From NCBI RefSeq assembly GCF_000379665.1, contig NZ_KB903359.1, positions 283,998 through 347,997 of the forward strand: a DNA stretch of 64,000 nucleotides, written 5' to 3'. The notes under the pieces are model-generated. The model was not told where the DNA came from and did no database searches. It saw only the letters and a list, made by a program, of their open reading frames with translations. Positions 34,562 to 43,473 of this stretch are shown piece after piece; position 1 is the stretch's first letter; every line of letters begins with the position of its first letter. This DNA comes from Butyricimonas synergistica DSM 23225 (GTDB lineage Bacteria; Bacteroidota; Bacteroidia; Bacteroidales; Marinifilaceae). The position numbers and the translations under genes are program-made.

Positions 34562-34569
34562 AAATTTTA

Positions 34570-34577
34570 TATATTTG
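34570..34577 (+). promoter_or_regulatory. -7 box (TATATTTG) of the M64-type peptidase gene
   Basis: TATATTTG fits TAnnTTTG, follows the terminator by 8 bases and lies 22 bases before the start codon at 34600. The terminator stem occupies the -33 region. Confidence 0.5.
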
Positions 34578-34599
34578 TACATTACCAATAACTACTGAC

Positions 34600-36240
34600 A
34601 TGAAGATGAAATCCTTTTTCTTGTTTTTACTGTGCTTTTTTCTCGTGGCGGCTTGTTCCGATAAAGAAATAGAGCCTAGTTTTGCGATAGAGAATAGCAG
34701 TGGTGTCGTAATAAATCCGGAAGTCGGTTCAACGACGATCTTTTCCTTTACCAGCGCACGTGAATGGAAGGCTTCCTGTTCTGCCGATTGGCTTTCGGTA
34801 TCCCCTCTTTCGGGGGAGAGTGGGAAAGCCACGCTCACGATTACCACCAAGAGTGAAAACTCGACTACTGTCGATCGTTCTGCTACTCTTGTATTGTCCT
34901 CCGGCACGGTGCGGAAAGAAATCACGTTGATGCAGGAAGCAGGTGAAATAGGTTTTATCGAGCCGGATTTGACGGAATATAGAATGCCTGTCGAGGGAGG
35001 AGTACTACAAATCGGGTTCTCCACGAACATGGGAAATGATGAGTTTCAGATTGAGAGTAGCCCGAACGTGGATTGGTTAAACCAAAATGAAGGTGGGCGG
35101 GCAGTTGCCAAATACGGGGTACGGCTGAATGTTTTGGCTAACCCGGGCGATGACTCCAGGTCCGTCGATTTCATGTTTACTAGGAAGGTCGACGCTAAGG
35201 TTATGGCAACCGTTAAACTTACCCAGGCGGGAAAATTGACGCCTGTCGATCACACGTCGGACCAGAGTGTCCGGGTTTTGCAGACAGCAAGCGAAGGGAA
35301 CGGCATCCCGATCATCATCATGGGGGATGGATTTACACAGCAAGAGATCGATGATGGGGGGTATGCCAAAACCATGAATAAAGCGTGCGAGAATATATTC
35401 ACGGAGGAACCGATAAAGTCACTTCGCGATTATTTCGACGTGTATGCCGTGACTGCAGTTTCAAAGAGTAAAGATTTCACGAGTGGTGATAAAACCGTTT
35501 TTCGTTGCAAGTTGGAAGGCGGGCAAAGTACCGCGATTGAAGGGGATGACAAAATAGTTCAGGCATATATGCAATGTGTAAAGAATATTAATTATGATGA
35601 TGCGTTAGTTATCGTAATACTGAACACACAGGTTCATGCTGGAACTACTTATTGGTATATGAATTCGCAAACGAACAAGGGCATAGACTTTGCCATCGCT
35701 TATTGTCCGATTATTAAGGGAATGGATAGTGAAGACTTCCGGCAAGTGCTCACGCACGAGGCTGTCGGACACGGCTTAGCCAAGCTGGGCGATGAGTATT
35801 CTTATTTGGAATTCCCGGTCATTACAGCTGATGTCATAAAAGAAGTACAAAGTCTTCAACGTGATGGATGGGTGCAAAATGTTAGTTTGACGAATAATAG
35901 GACAGAAGTACCTTGGTCTGCTTTCTTGTCAGACAACCGTTATGTGTCTGAGGAGATAGACGTGATAGAGGGGGCTTACACCTTTAAAACAGGTATTTAC
36001 CGCCCGACTTATGAAAGTATGATGAATAGTAACAAGACTGCGTTCAATGCCCCGAGCCGCAAAGAGATATACGACAAGGTAATGGAGAAGGGTAAGAATG
36101 TTGTATCACCTGCTTACGAGGACTTTGTGGCGTTCGATATATTGCATAAGCCGGAAGTTCGTGCATACCTTCGTGCCCGTGCGGTTGAAGAGAAGCCGTT
36201 TGCCCGCCCGCGGTTGGTCAGGAAGGCTTTGAACTTCTAG
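34600..36240 (+). CDS. M64-type metallopeptidase lipoprotein with BACON domains
   Basis: A 546-residue lipoprotein (lipobox VAAC, Cys19). Two N-terminal BACON-like beta domains (about 28-115 with WLSVSPLSGESGKATLTI; about 120-205) are followed by the catalytic domain. The zinc motif is HEAVGHGLAKLGDEY, beginning at His386, which matches the M64 (IgA peptidase-type) pattern HExxGHxxxxxxDE. BACON domains are common in Bacteroidota surface proteins and often bind glycan or mucin. The protein probably cleaves a host or dietary glycoprotein at the cell surface; target unknown. Its stop overlaps that of the convergent MFS gene. Confidence 0.87.
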   Translation: MKMKSFFLFLLCFFLVAACSDKEIEPSFAIENSSGVVINPEVGSTTIFSFTSAREWKASCSADWLSVSPLSGESGKATLTITTKSENSTTVDRSATLVLSSGTVRKEITLMQEAGEIGFIEPDLTEYRMPVEGGVLQIGFSTNMGNDEFQIESSPNVDWLNQNEGGRAVAKYGVRLNVLANPGDDSRSVDFMFTRKVDAKVMATVKLTQAGKLTPVDHTSDQSVRVLQTASEGNGIPIIIMGDGFTQQEIDDGGYAKTMNKACENIFTEEPIKSLRDYFDVYAVTAVSKSKDFTSGDKTVFRCKLEGGQSTAIEGDDKIVQAYMQCVKNINYDDALVIVILNTQVHAGTTYWYMNSQTNKGIDFAIAYCPIIKGMDSEDFRQVLTHEAVGHGLAKLGDEYSYLEFPVITADVIKEVQSLQRDGWVQNVSLTNNRTEVPWSAFLSDNRYVSEEIDVIEGAYTFKTGIYRPTYESMMNSNKTAFNAPSRKEIYDKVMEKGKNVVSPAYEDFVAFDILHKPEVRAYLRARAVEEKPFARPRLVRKALNF

Positions 36241-37439
36241 TCTTCCTGTATTAATCTTGCACCCTTGTATGCGATGGCATACAGAATAAAGGTGAGGAGG
36301 ATCAGGGCGGCGATGAACCATTGCCAGCCGAAATGGTCGAGGACAACACCCGTGGCGGAACCCCACACACTGGAACCCATGTAATAGAACAGAAGGTATA
36401 TGGATATGGTGACCGAGCGTTTTTGCAGGTTATAGTCACTCACGATGCGGTTGCAGATAACGTGCACGACGAAAAAATTGAACGTGAAAATAGCTAAGCC
36501 GAGGGTGATAATCCAAAAATTATTCACGTATAGTAGCAACAACGCCACGACGGATAATAGCACGATGGTTTTCTGTATCTTGAAATGGTTGAAGCGGGCA
36601 GTCAGTTTAGCCGTGGCAACCGAGCCGAATACCCCGAAAATATACATGAAGTAGATGTAATGAATCAGGTAATCCGGGAAGTTGAACGGTTCTTTCACGA
36701 GGTAGAACCCGAGGTAATTGTACAGGCTCACGAATATCCCCAGCATAAGCGACCCGATCAGGTAAAACGGGAGCAACTTGGCGGACGTGAGCAGGTGCAA
36801 GTTCGAGATGATAAGCGATTTGAAATTCTCCTTCTTCGGTTTGAAATTCATGGAACGGGGGCTGAATATCAGGAATAGGATAGCGAAGACTGCACACAAT
36901 ATCCCGATTGAGGCGGATGCTATCCGCCACGAGAATTCGGAGCTGAGGTACGAGGATATCACGCGTCCGCCCATTCCCCCGAGGGCGTTACCGGCGATGT
37001 ATAATCCCGTGATCTTACCCTTGTTCTTGGGCAACACTTCTTCCGAGATGTATGCCAGCGACACGGACGTCGCCCCCGACAGCAGGAATCCTTTCAGGGC
37101 ACTCAATGCCACGAGCAGGAAAAAGGAATTGGAATAAGAGCAGATCACCGATGCCACGGAGGATGACAGCAGCGCAGCGCTGATTAATTTCTTCCTCGGT
37201 ATGCTGTCTGCCACGAACATGGCGGTAAACAACCCGATCACCATGCCTAGCGTCGAGAACGAGATTGCCAGACTGCTGTAACTTGCAGACAGGTTGAATT
37301 GCGTCGCAAGGTCGGGGAGCAGCGGTTGAAAATAATACAATTGTGCGAAGCAAGAAAATCCCGACAAGAAGACGCATATCGAGATCGTTTTGTCTTTCGA
37401 GCTTTTCGCTGAATAGCTTATTTCTTGACAATTATTCAT
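36237..37439 (-). CDS. MFS transporter
   Basis: A 400-residue membrane protein with 12 predicted helices. The segment between helices 2 and 3 (FVADSIPRKK) carries the MFS loop pattern, and the end of the first half reads IAGNALGGMGGRVISSYL, as in the YnfM/arabinose-efflux-like branch. This branch exports drugs or small metabolites by proton antiport. It converges on the M64-type gene with a 4-base overlap of the two coding ends. Confidence 0.9.
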   Translation of the reverse strand: MNNCQEISYSAKSSKDKTISICVFLSGFSCFAQLYYFQPLLPDLATQFNLSASYSSLAISFSTLGMVIGLFTAMFVADSIPRKKLISAALLSSSVASVICSYSNSFFLLVALSALKGFLLSGATSVSLAYISEEVLPKNKGKITGLYIAGNALGGMGGRVISSYLSSEFSWRIASASIGILCAVFAILFLIFSPRSMNFKPKKENFKSLIISNLHLLTSAKLLPFYLIGSLMLGIFVSLYNYLGFYLVKEPFNFPDYLIHYIYFMYIFGVFGSVATAKLTARFNHFKIQKTIVLLSVVALLLLYVNNFWIITLGLAIFTFNFFVVHVICNRIVSDYNLQKRSVTISIYLLFYYMGSSVWGSATGVVLDHFGWQWFIAALILLTFILYAIAYKGARLIQED

Positions 37440-37588
37440 TTCAAGTCCTTAATTCCGGTGCAAAAGTAAGCAATCCGCGGGCACGTTGTCCCCCTTTATT
37501 TGTTTTTTTCCGAGGAAACTTTCTCTTGTTGTTTTTCGTTAGAAGGAATACTAGGAACCAAATGTTAAACAGATAAATAGGAAAGATT

Positions 37589-38425
37589 ATGAGAGGAAAG
37601 ATTTTGATGGCAGCCTTGTGGGTTGCCTCGTTATTTGTTTTTGCCGCTTGTCACGACGATGACGACAACGATAAGGATTACAAACCGCACGATAGTGTCA
37701 CGGCTGCTTTCACGGCGAAGTTCCCGAATGCCACGGCGGTGACTTGGGAAACGAAGGGGGTATACGAGAAAGCTGAGTTCAGGGAATCGGGCTGGGAGTG
37801 TGAGGCTTGGTTCAGTAAGGACGGGCAGTGGGTGATGACGGAGAAAGACATGGTGTCGTATGCCAATCTCCCGGCGAAAGTGAAGGACGGGTTTGCCGGA
37901 AGTGTATACAGCTCTTGGAAAGTCGAGGACGTGGATTACATCGACCGGATGAATACTCCCCCCCTGTATCGTTTGGAGATCGAGAATGCGAACAGCGAGA
38001 TGTACATTTATTTTAACGAGGACGGCGAACTGGTAAAACAGTCGGAGGAGAACGCTGAAACTTTACCCGTCTCCGTGAATTCGTTTATCTCTCAAAACTA
38101 CCCGAAGGCGGTGGTTGTCAACGACGAACGCTGGCAGGATGGCATCCTGGAAGTGGATATTATCGACGAGAACCTGGTAAAAGAAGTGTTGTTCGACCGG
38201 AACAACAACTGGATGAAGACCTCTTGGTCTGTCCTCGAAGCCAACGTGCCGCAAGTCGTGTTGGACGTGCTGAAAGGCGAGGCGTACAACAGTTTCTCTA
38301 TCGGCAGCATCCACTTTATACAGTATGCTTCCGGCGAGAACGTTTACCGCTTCGTCCTCACGAAACCGCACACGATGAATATTTCCGTGGAAATCTACCC
38401 GGATGGAACGATTGCGCTGGACTAA
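37589..38425 (+). CDS. PepSY-like (DUF2874) lipoprotein
   Basis: A 278-residue lipoprotein (lipobox FAAC, Cys21) with an acidic stretch after the Cys (HDDDDNDKD). It contains PepSY-like repeats: AFTAKFPNATAVTWE with EAWFSKDGQWVMTE (about 40-90), LPAKVKDGFAGSVYSSWKV (about 93-112) and a second unit VNSFISQNYPKAVVVNDE. The Bacteroidota family is periplasmic or surface exposed with no established role; PepSY domains elsewhere inhibit peptidases. An M64-type peptidase lies two genes away, which may be coincidence. Confidence 0.85.
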   Translation: MRGKILMAALWVASLFVFAACHDDDDNDKDYKPHDSVTAAFTAKFPNATAVTWETKGVYEKAEFRESGWECEAWFSKDGQWVMTEKDMVSYANLPAKVKDGFAGSVYSSWKVEDVDYIDRMNTPPLYRLEIENANSEMYIYFNEDGELVKQSEENAETLPVSVNSFISQNYPKAVVVNDERWQDGILEVDIIDENLVKEVLFDRNNNWMKTSWSVLEANVPQVVLDVLKGEAYNSFSIGSIHFIQYASGENVYRFVLTKPHTMNISVEIYPDGTIALD

Positions 38426-38434
38426 TCTTATTCA

Positions 38435-38531
38435 TTTTAGATTTTAGATTGCTACCCCCTCTAATTCCCCTGTGTAAGGGAGAGTTCGAGGGGGTAGTTC
38501 AATCATTCAATTTAAAATCTAAAATTTAAAA
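38435..38531. repeat. Nested palindromic repeat element upstream of the ECF sigma gene
   Basis: Outer arms TTTTAGATTTTAGATT (38435-38450) and AATCTAAAATTTAAAA (38516-38531) pair at 15 of 16 positions. Inner arms CTACCCCCTC (38452-38461) and GAGGGGGTAG (38488-38497) pair perfectly. The core CCCCCTCTAATTCCCC resembles that at 14533-14551. The element lies directly before the sigma promoter box at 38557. Confidence 0.7.
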
Positions 38532-38556
38532 TTAGTAAGTTTTCAATTGTTTTGTA

Positions 38557-38564
38557 TATATTTG
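38557..38564 (+). promoter_or_regulatory. -7 box (TATATTTG) of the locus 2 ECF sigma gene
   Basis: TATATTTG fits TAnnTTTG and lies 64 bases before the start codon at 38629. No clear -33 box is seen; the upstream palindrome ends 25 bases before it. Confidence 0.45.
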
Positions 38565-38628
38565 CCCCGAACGAGTCTTTCTACACGATGGTTCGTGGTG
38601 ATGTGTACAAATTATTAATGTCTTGAGG

Positions 38629-39204
38629 ATGGAAGGTAAATTTACAGACGAGGCTTTTTTCCAGAAGTTACAGGAGGGTGACGAGGGGAAATTGAAGGAA
38701 TTATTTAATGATTTCTTTGCTTTGTTTGTGGCGTTTGCCCGCAATTATCTCGGACAGGACGACACGTGCGAGGACATCGTGCAGGATACGTTTGTAGCCT
38801 TTTGGGAGCAGCGGGCTTCCTTCAAGAACATTTATTACGTGAAGGCTTTCTTTTACAAGACGATACGCCATAAATGTCTGAATTATATCCGCCACCAGAA
38901 GATAACATCAAGACACGCAAGCGAGGAGCAGAAGAATGACCTTGCCGATAAATCTTATTTTATCGACGCTATCATTCAGGAGGAGGCTTCCCGCATGATT
39001 TATGAAGAGATTTTGAAATTGTCGAACATGGGGCGCCAGGTGATGTTGCTGGCGCTGGACGGCTGCTCGAATGACGAGATTGCCGAGAAGTTGGGTATTT
39101 CCGTCAACACGGTGAGGACTCACAAAGCTCGGACGTACCAGTATCTTCGGGAGCGGTTGGGCGAGTTGAGAATCTTGCTGTTGGTTTTATTCTCAACTTA
39201 TTAA
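38629..39204 (+). CDS. ECF sigma-70 factor, locus 2
   Basis: A 191-residue ECF sigma factor: region 2 with CEDIVQDTFVAFWEQRASF (about 45-63), and region 4 helix-turn-helix GCSNDEIAEKLGISVNTVR (about 143-161). It should activate the susC genes of the same locus when released from the FecR protein encoded next. The start at 38629 follows a TTGAGG; an in-frame TTG at 38623 is less likely. A 280-base repeat-rich gap separates it from fecR. Confidence 0.93.
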   Translation: MEGKFTDEAFFQKLQEGDEGKLKELFNDFFALFVAFARNYLGQDDTCEDIVQDTFVAFWEQRASFKNIYYVKAFFYKTIRHKCLNYIRHQKITSRHASEEQKNDLADKSYFIDAIIQEEASRMIYEEILKLSNMGRQVMLLALDGCSNDEIAEKLGISVNTVRTHKARTYQYLRERLGELRILLLVLFSTY

Positions 39205-39214
39205 TTTTAGATCC

Positions 39215-39408
39215 AATCGATTCGGTGATTGAGTGATTGACGATTCAGTGATTCTAAGGATTTTAGATTTCTTGATTTAAGCTTGAAAAGATTACCGAAG
39301 CTGGAGAGTATTCCGACTCTCCCTCTATAAACAGAGGAGGAGCTGGAATACTTTTTCGTCTTCGGTAATCTTCTCATTTTCAATTCTCAATTCTCAATTT
39401 TCAATTAT
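39215..39408. repeat. Word-repeat palindromic element between sigma and FecR genes
   Basis: It starts with iterated GTGATT words (GATTCGGTGATTGAGTGATT), then 13-base perfect arms AAGATTACCGAAG (39288-39300) and CTTCGGTAATCTT (39360-39372). Nested AGTATTCC and GGAATACT pair inside, with CCCTCTATAAACAGAGG in the centre. It ends with iterated TTCTCAATT/TTTTCAATT words. Architecture and words match the element at 52264-52375. Confidence 0.65.
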
Positions 39409-39483
39409 TTTTCCAACGGGTGTCGTCCTACTTTCTGACTCGGGTGTTGTATGTATCGAAAAGAAGAAATAAATATCAGAGAG

Positions 39484-40680
39484 ATGAAAAAGATAATCGA
39501 AGCAATCAAAACGGGCGAGAGCGTGGGACGGAAAGTGTTGGGGAGATCCGAAGAGGAAGACGAACGAAATGTATCCGCTTGGGAGGCGTCCGCAGGGAAA
39601 AAGGATGAGTTGTTCCAAAAGATTTCAGATACTGGTTTTATACAGGAAAAGGCGTTGTACTATAAGAATTTCGATATAGCGAAGGCGTGGCGGGAAGCCA
39701 AGGTGAGAGAGCATACCGGACGGGGACGCCGCATGGCTGTTCGGCGGTGGATGGCGTGGGGGGCTGCTGCGGTGATTGTTCTGTTCGTGAGCGTGGCGAT
39801 GTTTTGGATGATGCGCGGGGAGCAGGCAGTGGAGCGGGTGGACGTGCATAAGACGATCGCACGGATCGTGCCAGGACGGGGAGTACCCGTGTTGTTTCTC
39901 GAGGATAACACGTCTATCGAGTTGAGTGCGGAAGTGCAGATGATCGAGGGGAAGCAGGGTATCGAGATCGGGAAAAAGACCATCTCTTACACCAGCGTGA
40001 GGGCGAAGGTGGGGAGGGTGTACAACAGGCTGGTCGTGCCGAAAGGGGCGGAGTACCACCTCGTGCTGGCGGACGGCAGCGAGATTTGGTTGAATTCGGA
40101 GTCTACGTTGCGGTATTTCGTGAATGATACGGATGCCGAACGGGTGGTGTACCTCCAGGGGGAGGCGTATTTTAAAATTGCGAAGAATGAGAAGAAACCT
40201 TTTAAAGTGATTTCCGGAGATCACGTGGTGAAGGTTTTAGGAACAGAGTTTAATATAAATGCTTATGCCGGGGAATCGTTGATCTACACGACCTTATTGG
40301 AAGGAAGTGTAGACGTGGGGGTGTTGGACAGTCCCGGTGGTCATCAGGTTTTATCGGAACGAGGTAGGCAGAGTGCTTACAACCCGACGAATAAAGGGAT
40401 CTCGATACGTCGGGTGGATCCCCGTGTCTACACGGCATGGAAGGACGGGTATTTTGTCTTTAATTATTCCACTTTGCGCGAAGTGATACATCAATTATCT
40501 CGCTGGTACGACTTTGATTACGAGGCAGACGATTCGATTCTGGATCATTACCATTTCTCTGGTGAGTTCAAGCGTTTTGACAACCTGGACAGCGTGTTGG
40601 AGATTATCCGTTCCACGGGTATTCCTTTTGCGCTGGATTACCGGGACGGGAAGATTATCATCAGGAGGAATAATGTCTAA
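39484..40680 (+). CDS. FecR-family anti-sigma factor, locus 2
   Basis: A 398-residue protein. One membrane helix (about 85-105, AWGAAAVIVLFVSVAMFWMM) separates the sigma-binding N terminus from the FecR periplasmic domain (EYHLVLADGSEIWLNSEST, GEAYFKIAKNEKKPFKV, VLGTEFNINAYAGE) and the C-terminal DUF4974 (LREVIHQLSRWYDFDYEAD). The role is to restrain the preceding sigma factor until the cognate SusC signals. An ATG 11 codons upstream (39451) is possible. The short SusC gene starts 33 bases downstream. Confidence 0.92.
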   Translation: MKKIIEAIKTGESVGRKVLGRSEEEDERNVSAWEASAGKKDELFQKISDTGFIQEKALYYKNFDIAKAWREAKVREHTGRGRRMAVRRWMAWGAAAVIVLFVSVAMFWMMRGEQAVERVDVHKTIARIVPGRGVPVLFLEDNTSIELSAEVQMIEGKQGIEIGKKTISYTSVRAKVGRVYNRLVVPKGAEYHLVLADGSEIWLNSESTLRYFVNDTDAERVVYLQGEAYFKIAKNEKKPFKVISGDHVVKVLGTEFNINAYAGESLIYTTLLEGSVDVGVLDSPGGHQVLSERGRQSAYNPTNKGISIRRVDPRVYTAWKDGYFVFNYSTLREVIHQLSRWYDFDYEADDSILDHYHFSGEFKRFDNLDSVLEIIRSTGIPFALDYRDGKIIIRRNNV

Positions 40681-40713
40681 ACATTATTATCTAAATCATT
40701 TAAACAGTAACTT

Positions 40714-43461
40714 ATGATTAAACTTTTGCGTGTGAAGGAAAGGAAGAGCCTATTGCTCGGGATGTTGCTTCTGGGAAGCACCGCTGTTACTATGGCGCAA
40801 ACGGATTCACGGCAGGATGTCCGGGATTCGCAGGAGAAGGGGAAGGTATGGAACATGGGGGAGAGTCTTAGCGGCGAGCAATTGAGGCGGTTTCACCCGA
40901 CAGACCTGTTGAAGGCGCTTCAGGTGATGGAGCCTTCGCTGAGGCTGGCGGGGGATGCAGAATTATATGGTTCGGATTTGAATTATGTTCCCAAATCTAT
41001 TGATATTCGAGGGAAAAAGTCGATTCTCGGCACGGATATGGAGGAGAGCGCAATGCCGCTGATCGTGGTGGACGGTTACGAGGTGTCGATCGACCGGCTG
41101 GCTGATTTCGACATCCACCGGGTGAAGAGCGTGAGCGTGCTGAAAGACGCCGCAGCGATGGCGATCTACGGTATTCGGGGTGGCAACGGGGTGATCGTGG
41201 TGACGACGAACGACATTCATTCCGGCACGTTGCGGGTGACGTACCGCTTTGACGGCGGGGTGGACATGGCTGACCTGAGCAGCTACGATCTGATGAACGC
41301 CCGGCAGAAGCTGGCGCTGGAGAAGGAGATGGGCTTGTACGAGGGGAACGAGGAGTTGTACCAGAGCCGCCTGAAGAACGGGAACACGAACTGGCTGGAG
41401 GTGCCGCTTCAGAAGCCGTTCCGCCACAAGCACCAGATCGAGGTAGAGGGGGGCGACAGCACGATGCTCTACCGGGTGTACCTGCTGGCTACTCCCGGCA
41501 ACAAGGGGATCATGAAGGGATCGAAGCGGGATCATTACGCCGTGGGAACCCGTTTGAACTATACCCATAAAGGTTTGTCTATCTCGGACGAGTTGCGGGT
41601 GGACGTGATTTACAGCAAGGATTCGCCTTACGGTATTTTCATGAATTATATGGCAATTAACCCGTATTACAGGAAGTACGCGGCGGACGGCGTGGCGGAA
41701 TCCGTGCTGGGCGAGGGGACTTTTAACCCCCAACCTTCGCCGTTCTACGAAACTACCTTGTCGAGTTTCTCGAAGAACCGGGCAACCCGGGTGATCAATA
41801 ACGTGCAGGCGGCATGGGAGATCACGGGGGAGCTGACGTTGTCGGGGCATTTCGCTTTCACGAAGGATTTTAACAAGCAGGATCAGTTTGTTTCCCCGAA
41901 GTCGTACCGGTTCATGGGCTTGCCGATAGAGGATTCGGAGCTGGCGGGAGAGTACGGCATACGTCGGAACAACACGACGGTGTACGAGGAGAAACTGATG
42001 CTGAATTACCGGAACGAGTTCGGCAGGCATCACCTGAACGCGTTGCTGGGGATTCATTCCTACGCGTCCAAGGTGTACAGCGATAATTATACCGGGGTGG
42101 GGCTGGCGAGCGACCACATGAATTACATCTCTTTCGCCCAGAAGTACGCTTTCGACCGGAAGCCGGGCGGGCGGGAGTTCCGCGACCGATTGTTCGGGGG
42201 CTACGCTGCCGCTAGTTATGATTACGACGGGCGGTACGAGGCGGATGCCGTGTTGCGGGTAGAGAAATCGTCGCGGCTGGCACCGAAGAAGCAGGTAGCC
42301 ACGTCGTGGGGGATCAACGGGCGTTGGAATGTTCACCGGGAAGCGATGTTGTCGGGATGCAAGCGGGTAGACCGTCTGGTGTTGCAGGCAGGAGTCGGGG
42401 TGACTCCCGGTTTCCAGTTTGACTACAACCAGGTGAACCCGGTGTACGCTTACGATATTGACAACCCGTATTTGAACGGGGCGAAGAATAATTCTCTGGG
42501 CTTGGTGACGTTGTCGCAGGTCAATCATTACAATCCCCGCCTGAAGTGGAGAAGCGACCGGAATTTCTACGTCGGCGCGGAGTTGTCGATGTGGGAAAGG
42601 CTGGAAGCGCGGGTTCGTTATTACAACACGTTGAGCCGGGATCTCGTGGTGCTGAAGGGAAACGACATCGCGACCGGGTTTGCCGAGAAATGGGTGAACG
42701 ACGGGGAGATCCGGAATGCCGGGGTGGAGTTTTCCTTGAATGCCGGGATATGGAAGGACGCGGAAGGGCTTTCGCTGAACCTGCTGGTGAACGGCATCGC
42801 GAACAAGAACGAGCTGGTGAAGGTGTCTGATTATTACCGTCTGAAATACAATGCGGAGTACGCGGAAACGGGACGGCAGCTGACGGAAGGCAAGGCGGTG
42901 AACGCTATCTATGCCGTGAAGTCCGCCGGGATCGACCCCGCTACCGGAAAAGAGATTTACGCGGGGAACCGCGGGGAGTGGAGTGCCGGTGATATTACTT
43001 ATCAGGGTGACCCGACACCGAAGTTAGCCGGGAGTTTCGGGCTGACCGGGACTTACGGGAACTGGGATTTCAATTGTATGTTCCGCTATTCGTTCGGGGG
43101 CAAGGTGTACAACCAGGAAGCGGCAGAGTTCACGGATATGGCAGACCTGAACGCGAACGGTCCCGTGCAGATGCGGGACAAGTGGCGGAAGGCGGGACAG
43201 GACGCGAAGTGGCAAGGGTTCGACAACCGTTTGACGTTGCCTACCTCCCGTTTCGTGGAAACGCGGAATATTCTGTCGCTTTCTTCCCTGCACGTGGGCT
43301 ACCGTTTTGACGCGGCTTTAGCCGAGAAAATGTACATGACGGGTTTACGGGTGGCATTGAGTTGCAATGACTTGTTCTACTCTTCGTCCGCGAAGATGGA
43401 GCGGGGGCTGATTTATCCTTTTGCCCGTAGTTTCACTTTATCTCTTCAAGCCACATTTTAA
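40714..43461 (+). CDS. Short SusC-like TonB-dependent receptor without STN and CarboxypepD domains
   Basis: A 915-residue protein with a signal peptide (about 1-28). The plug starts almost at once: SLSGEQLRRFHPTDLLKALQ, IDIRGKKSILG, VLKDAAAMAIYGIRGGNGVI, then the barrel ending in SFTLSLQATF. The roughly 180-200 residues seen before the plug in the other SusC proteins are missing; upstream sequence is only 33 bases to the FecR stop, so this is not a frameshift artefact. It therefore cannot signal through STN, and its TonB box region must lie near 28-45. It pairs with the SusD gene that follows. Confidence 0.9.
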   Translation: MIKLLRVKERKSLLLGMLLLGSTAVTMAQTDSRQDVRDSQEKGKVWNMGESLSGEQLRRFHPTDLLKALQVMEPSLRLAGDAELYGSDLNYVPKSIDIRGKKSILGTDMEESAMPLIVVDGYEVSIDRLADFDIHRVKSVSVLKDAAAMAIYGIRGGNGVIVVTTNDIHSGTLRVTYRFDGGVDMADLSSYDLMNARQKLALEKEMGLYEGNEELYQSRLKNGNTNWLEVPLQKPFRHKHQIEVEGGDSTMLYRVYLLATPGNKGIMKGSKRDHYAVGTRLNYTHKGLSISDELRVDVIYSKDSPYGIFMNYMAINPYYRKYAADGVAESVLGEGTFNPQPSPFYETTLSSFSKNRATRVINNVQAAWEITGELTLSGHFAFTKDFNKQDQFVSPKSYRFMGLPIEDSELAGEYGIRRNNTTVYEEKLMLNYRNEFGRHHLNALLGIHSYASKVYSDNYTGVGLASDHMNYISFAQKYAFDRKPGGREFRDRLFGGYAAASYDYDGRYEADAVLRVEKSSRLAPKKQVATSWGINGRWNVHREAMLSGCKRVDRLVLQAGVGVTPGFQFDYNQVNPVYAYDIDNPYLNGAKNNSLGLVTLSQVNHYNPRLKWRSDRNFYVGAELSMWERLEARVRYYNTLSRDLVVLKGNDIATGFAEKWVNDGEIRNAGVEFSLNAGIWKDAEGLSLNLLVNGIANKNELVKVSDYYRLKYNAEYAETGRQLTEGKAVNAIYAVKSAGIDPATGKEIYAGNRGEWSAGDITYQGDPTPKLAGSFGLTGTYGNWDFNCMFRYSFGGKVYNQEAAEFTDMADLNANGPVQMRDKWRKAGQDAKWQGFDNRLTLPTSRFVETRNILSLSSLHVGYRFDAALAEKMYMTGLRVALSCNDLFYSSSAKMERGLIYPFARSFTLSLQATF

Positions 43462-43473
43462 ACGAGAATGATT

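Noticed and set aside
40681-40713. Frameshift removing the N-terminal domains of the short SusC
   Set aside because: Only 33 bases separate it from the FecR stop, with no room for a lost STN or CarboxypepD domain; the signal peptide joins the plug directly.
40963-42528. 521-codon open frame on the minus strand opposite the short SusC
   Set aside because: It is a shadow of a G-rich coding strand; composition is skewed to His, Arg, Val and Leu and the plus-strand SusC motifs are unmistakable.
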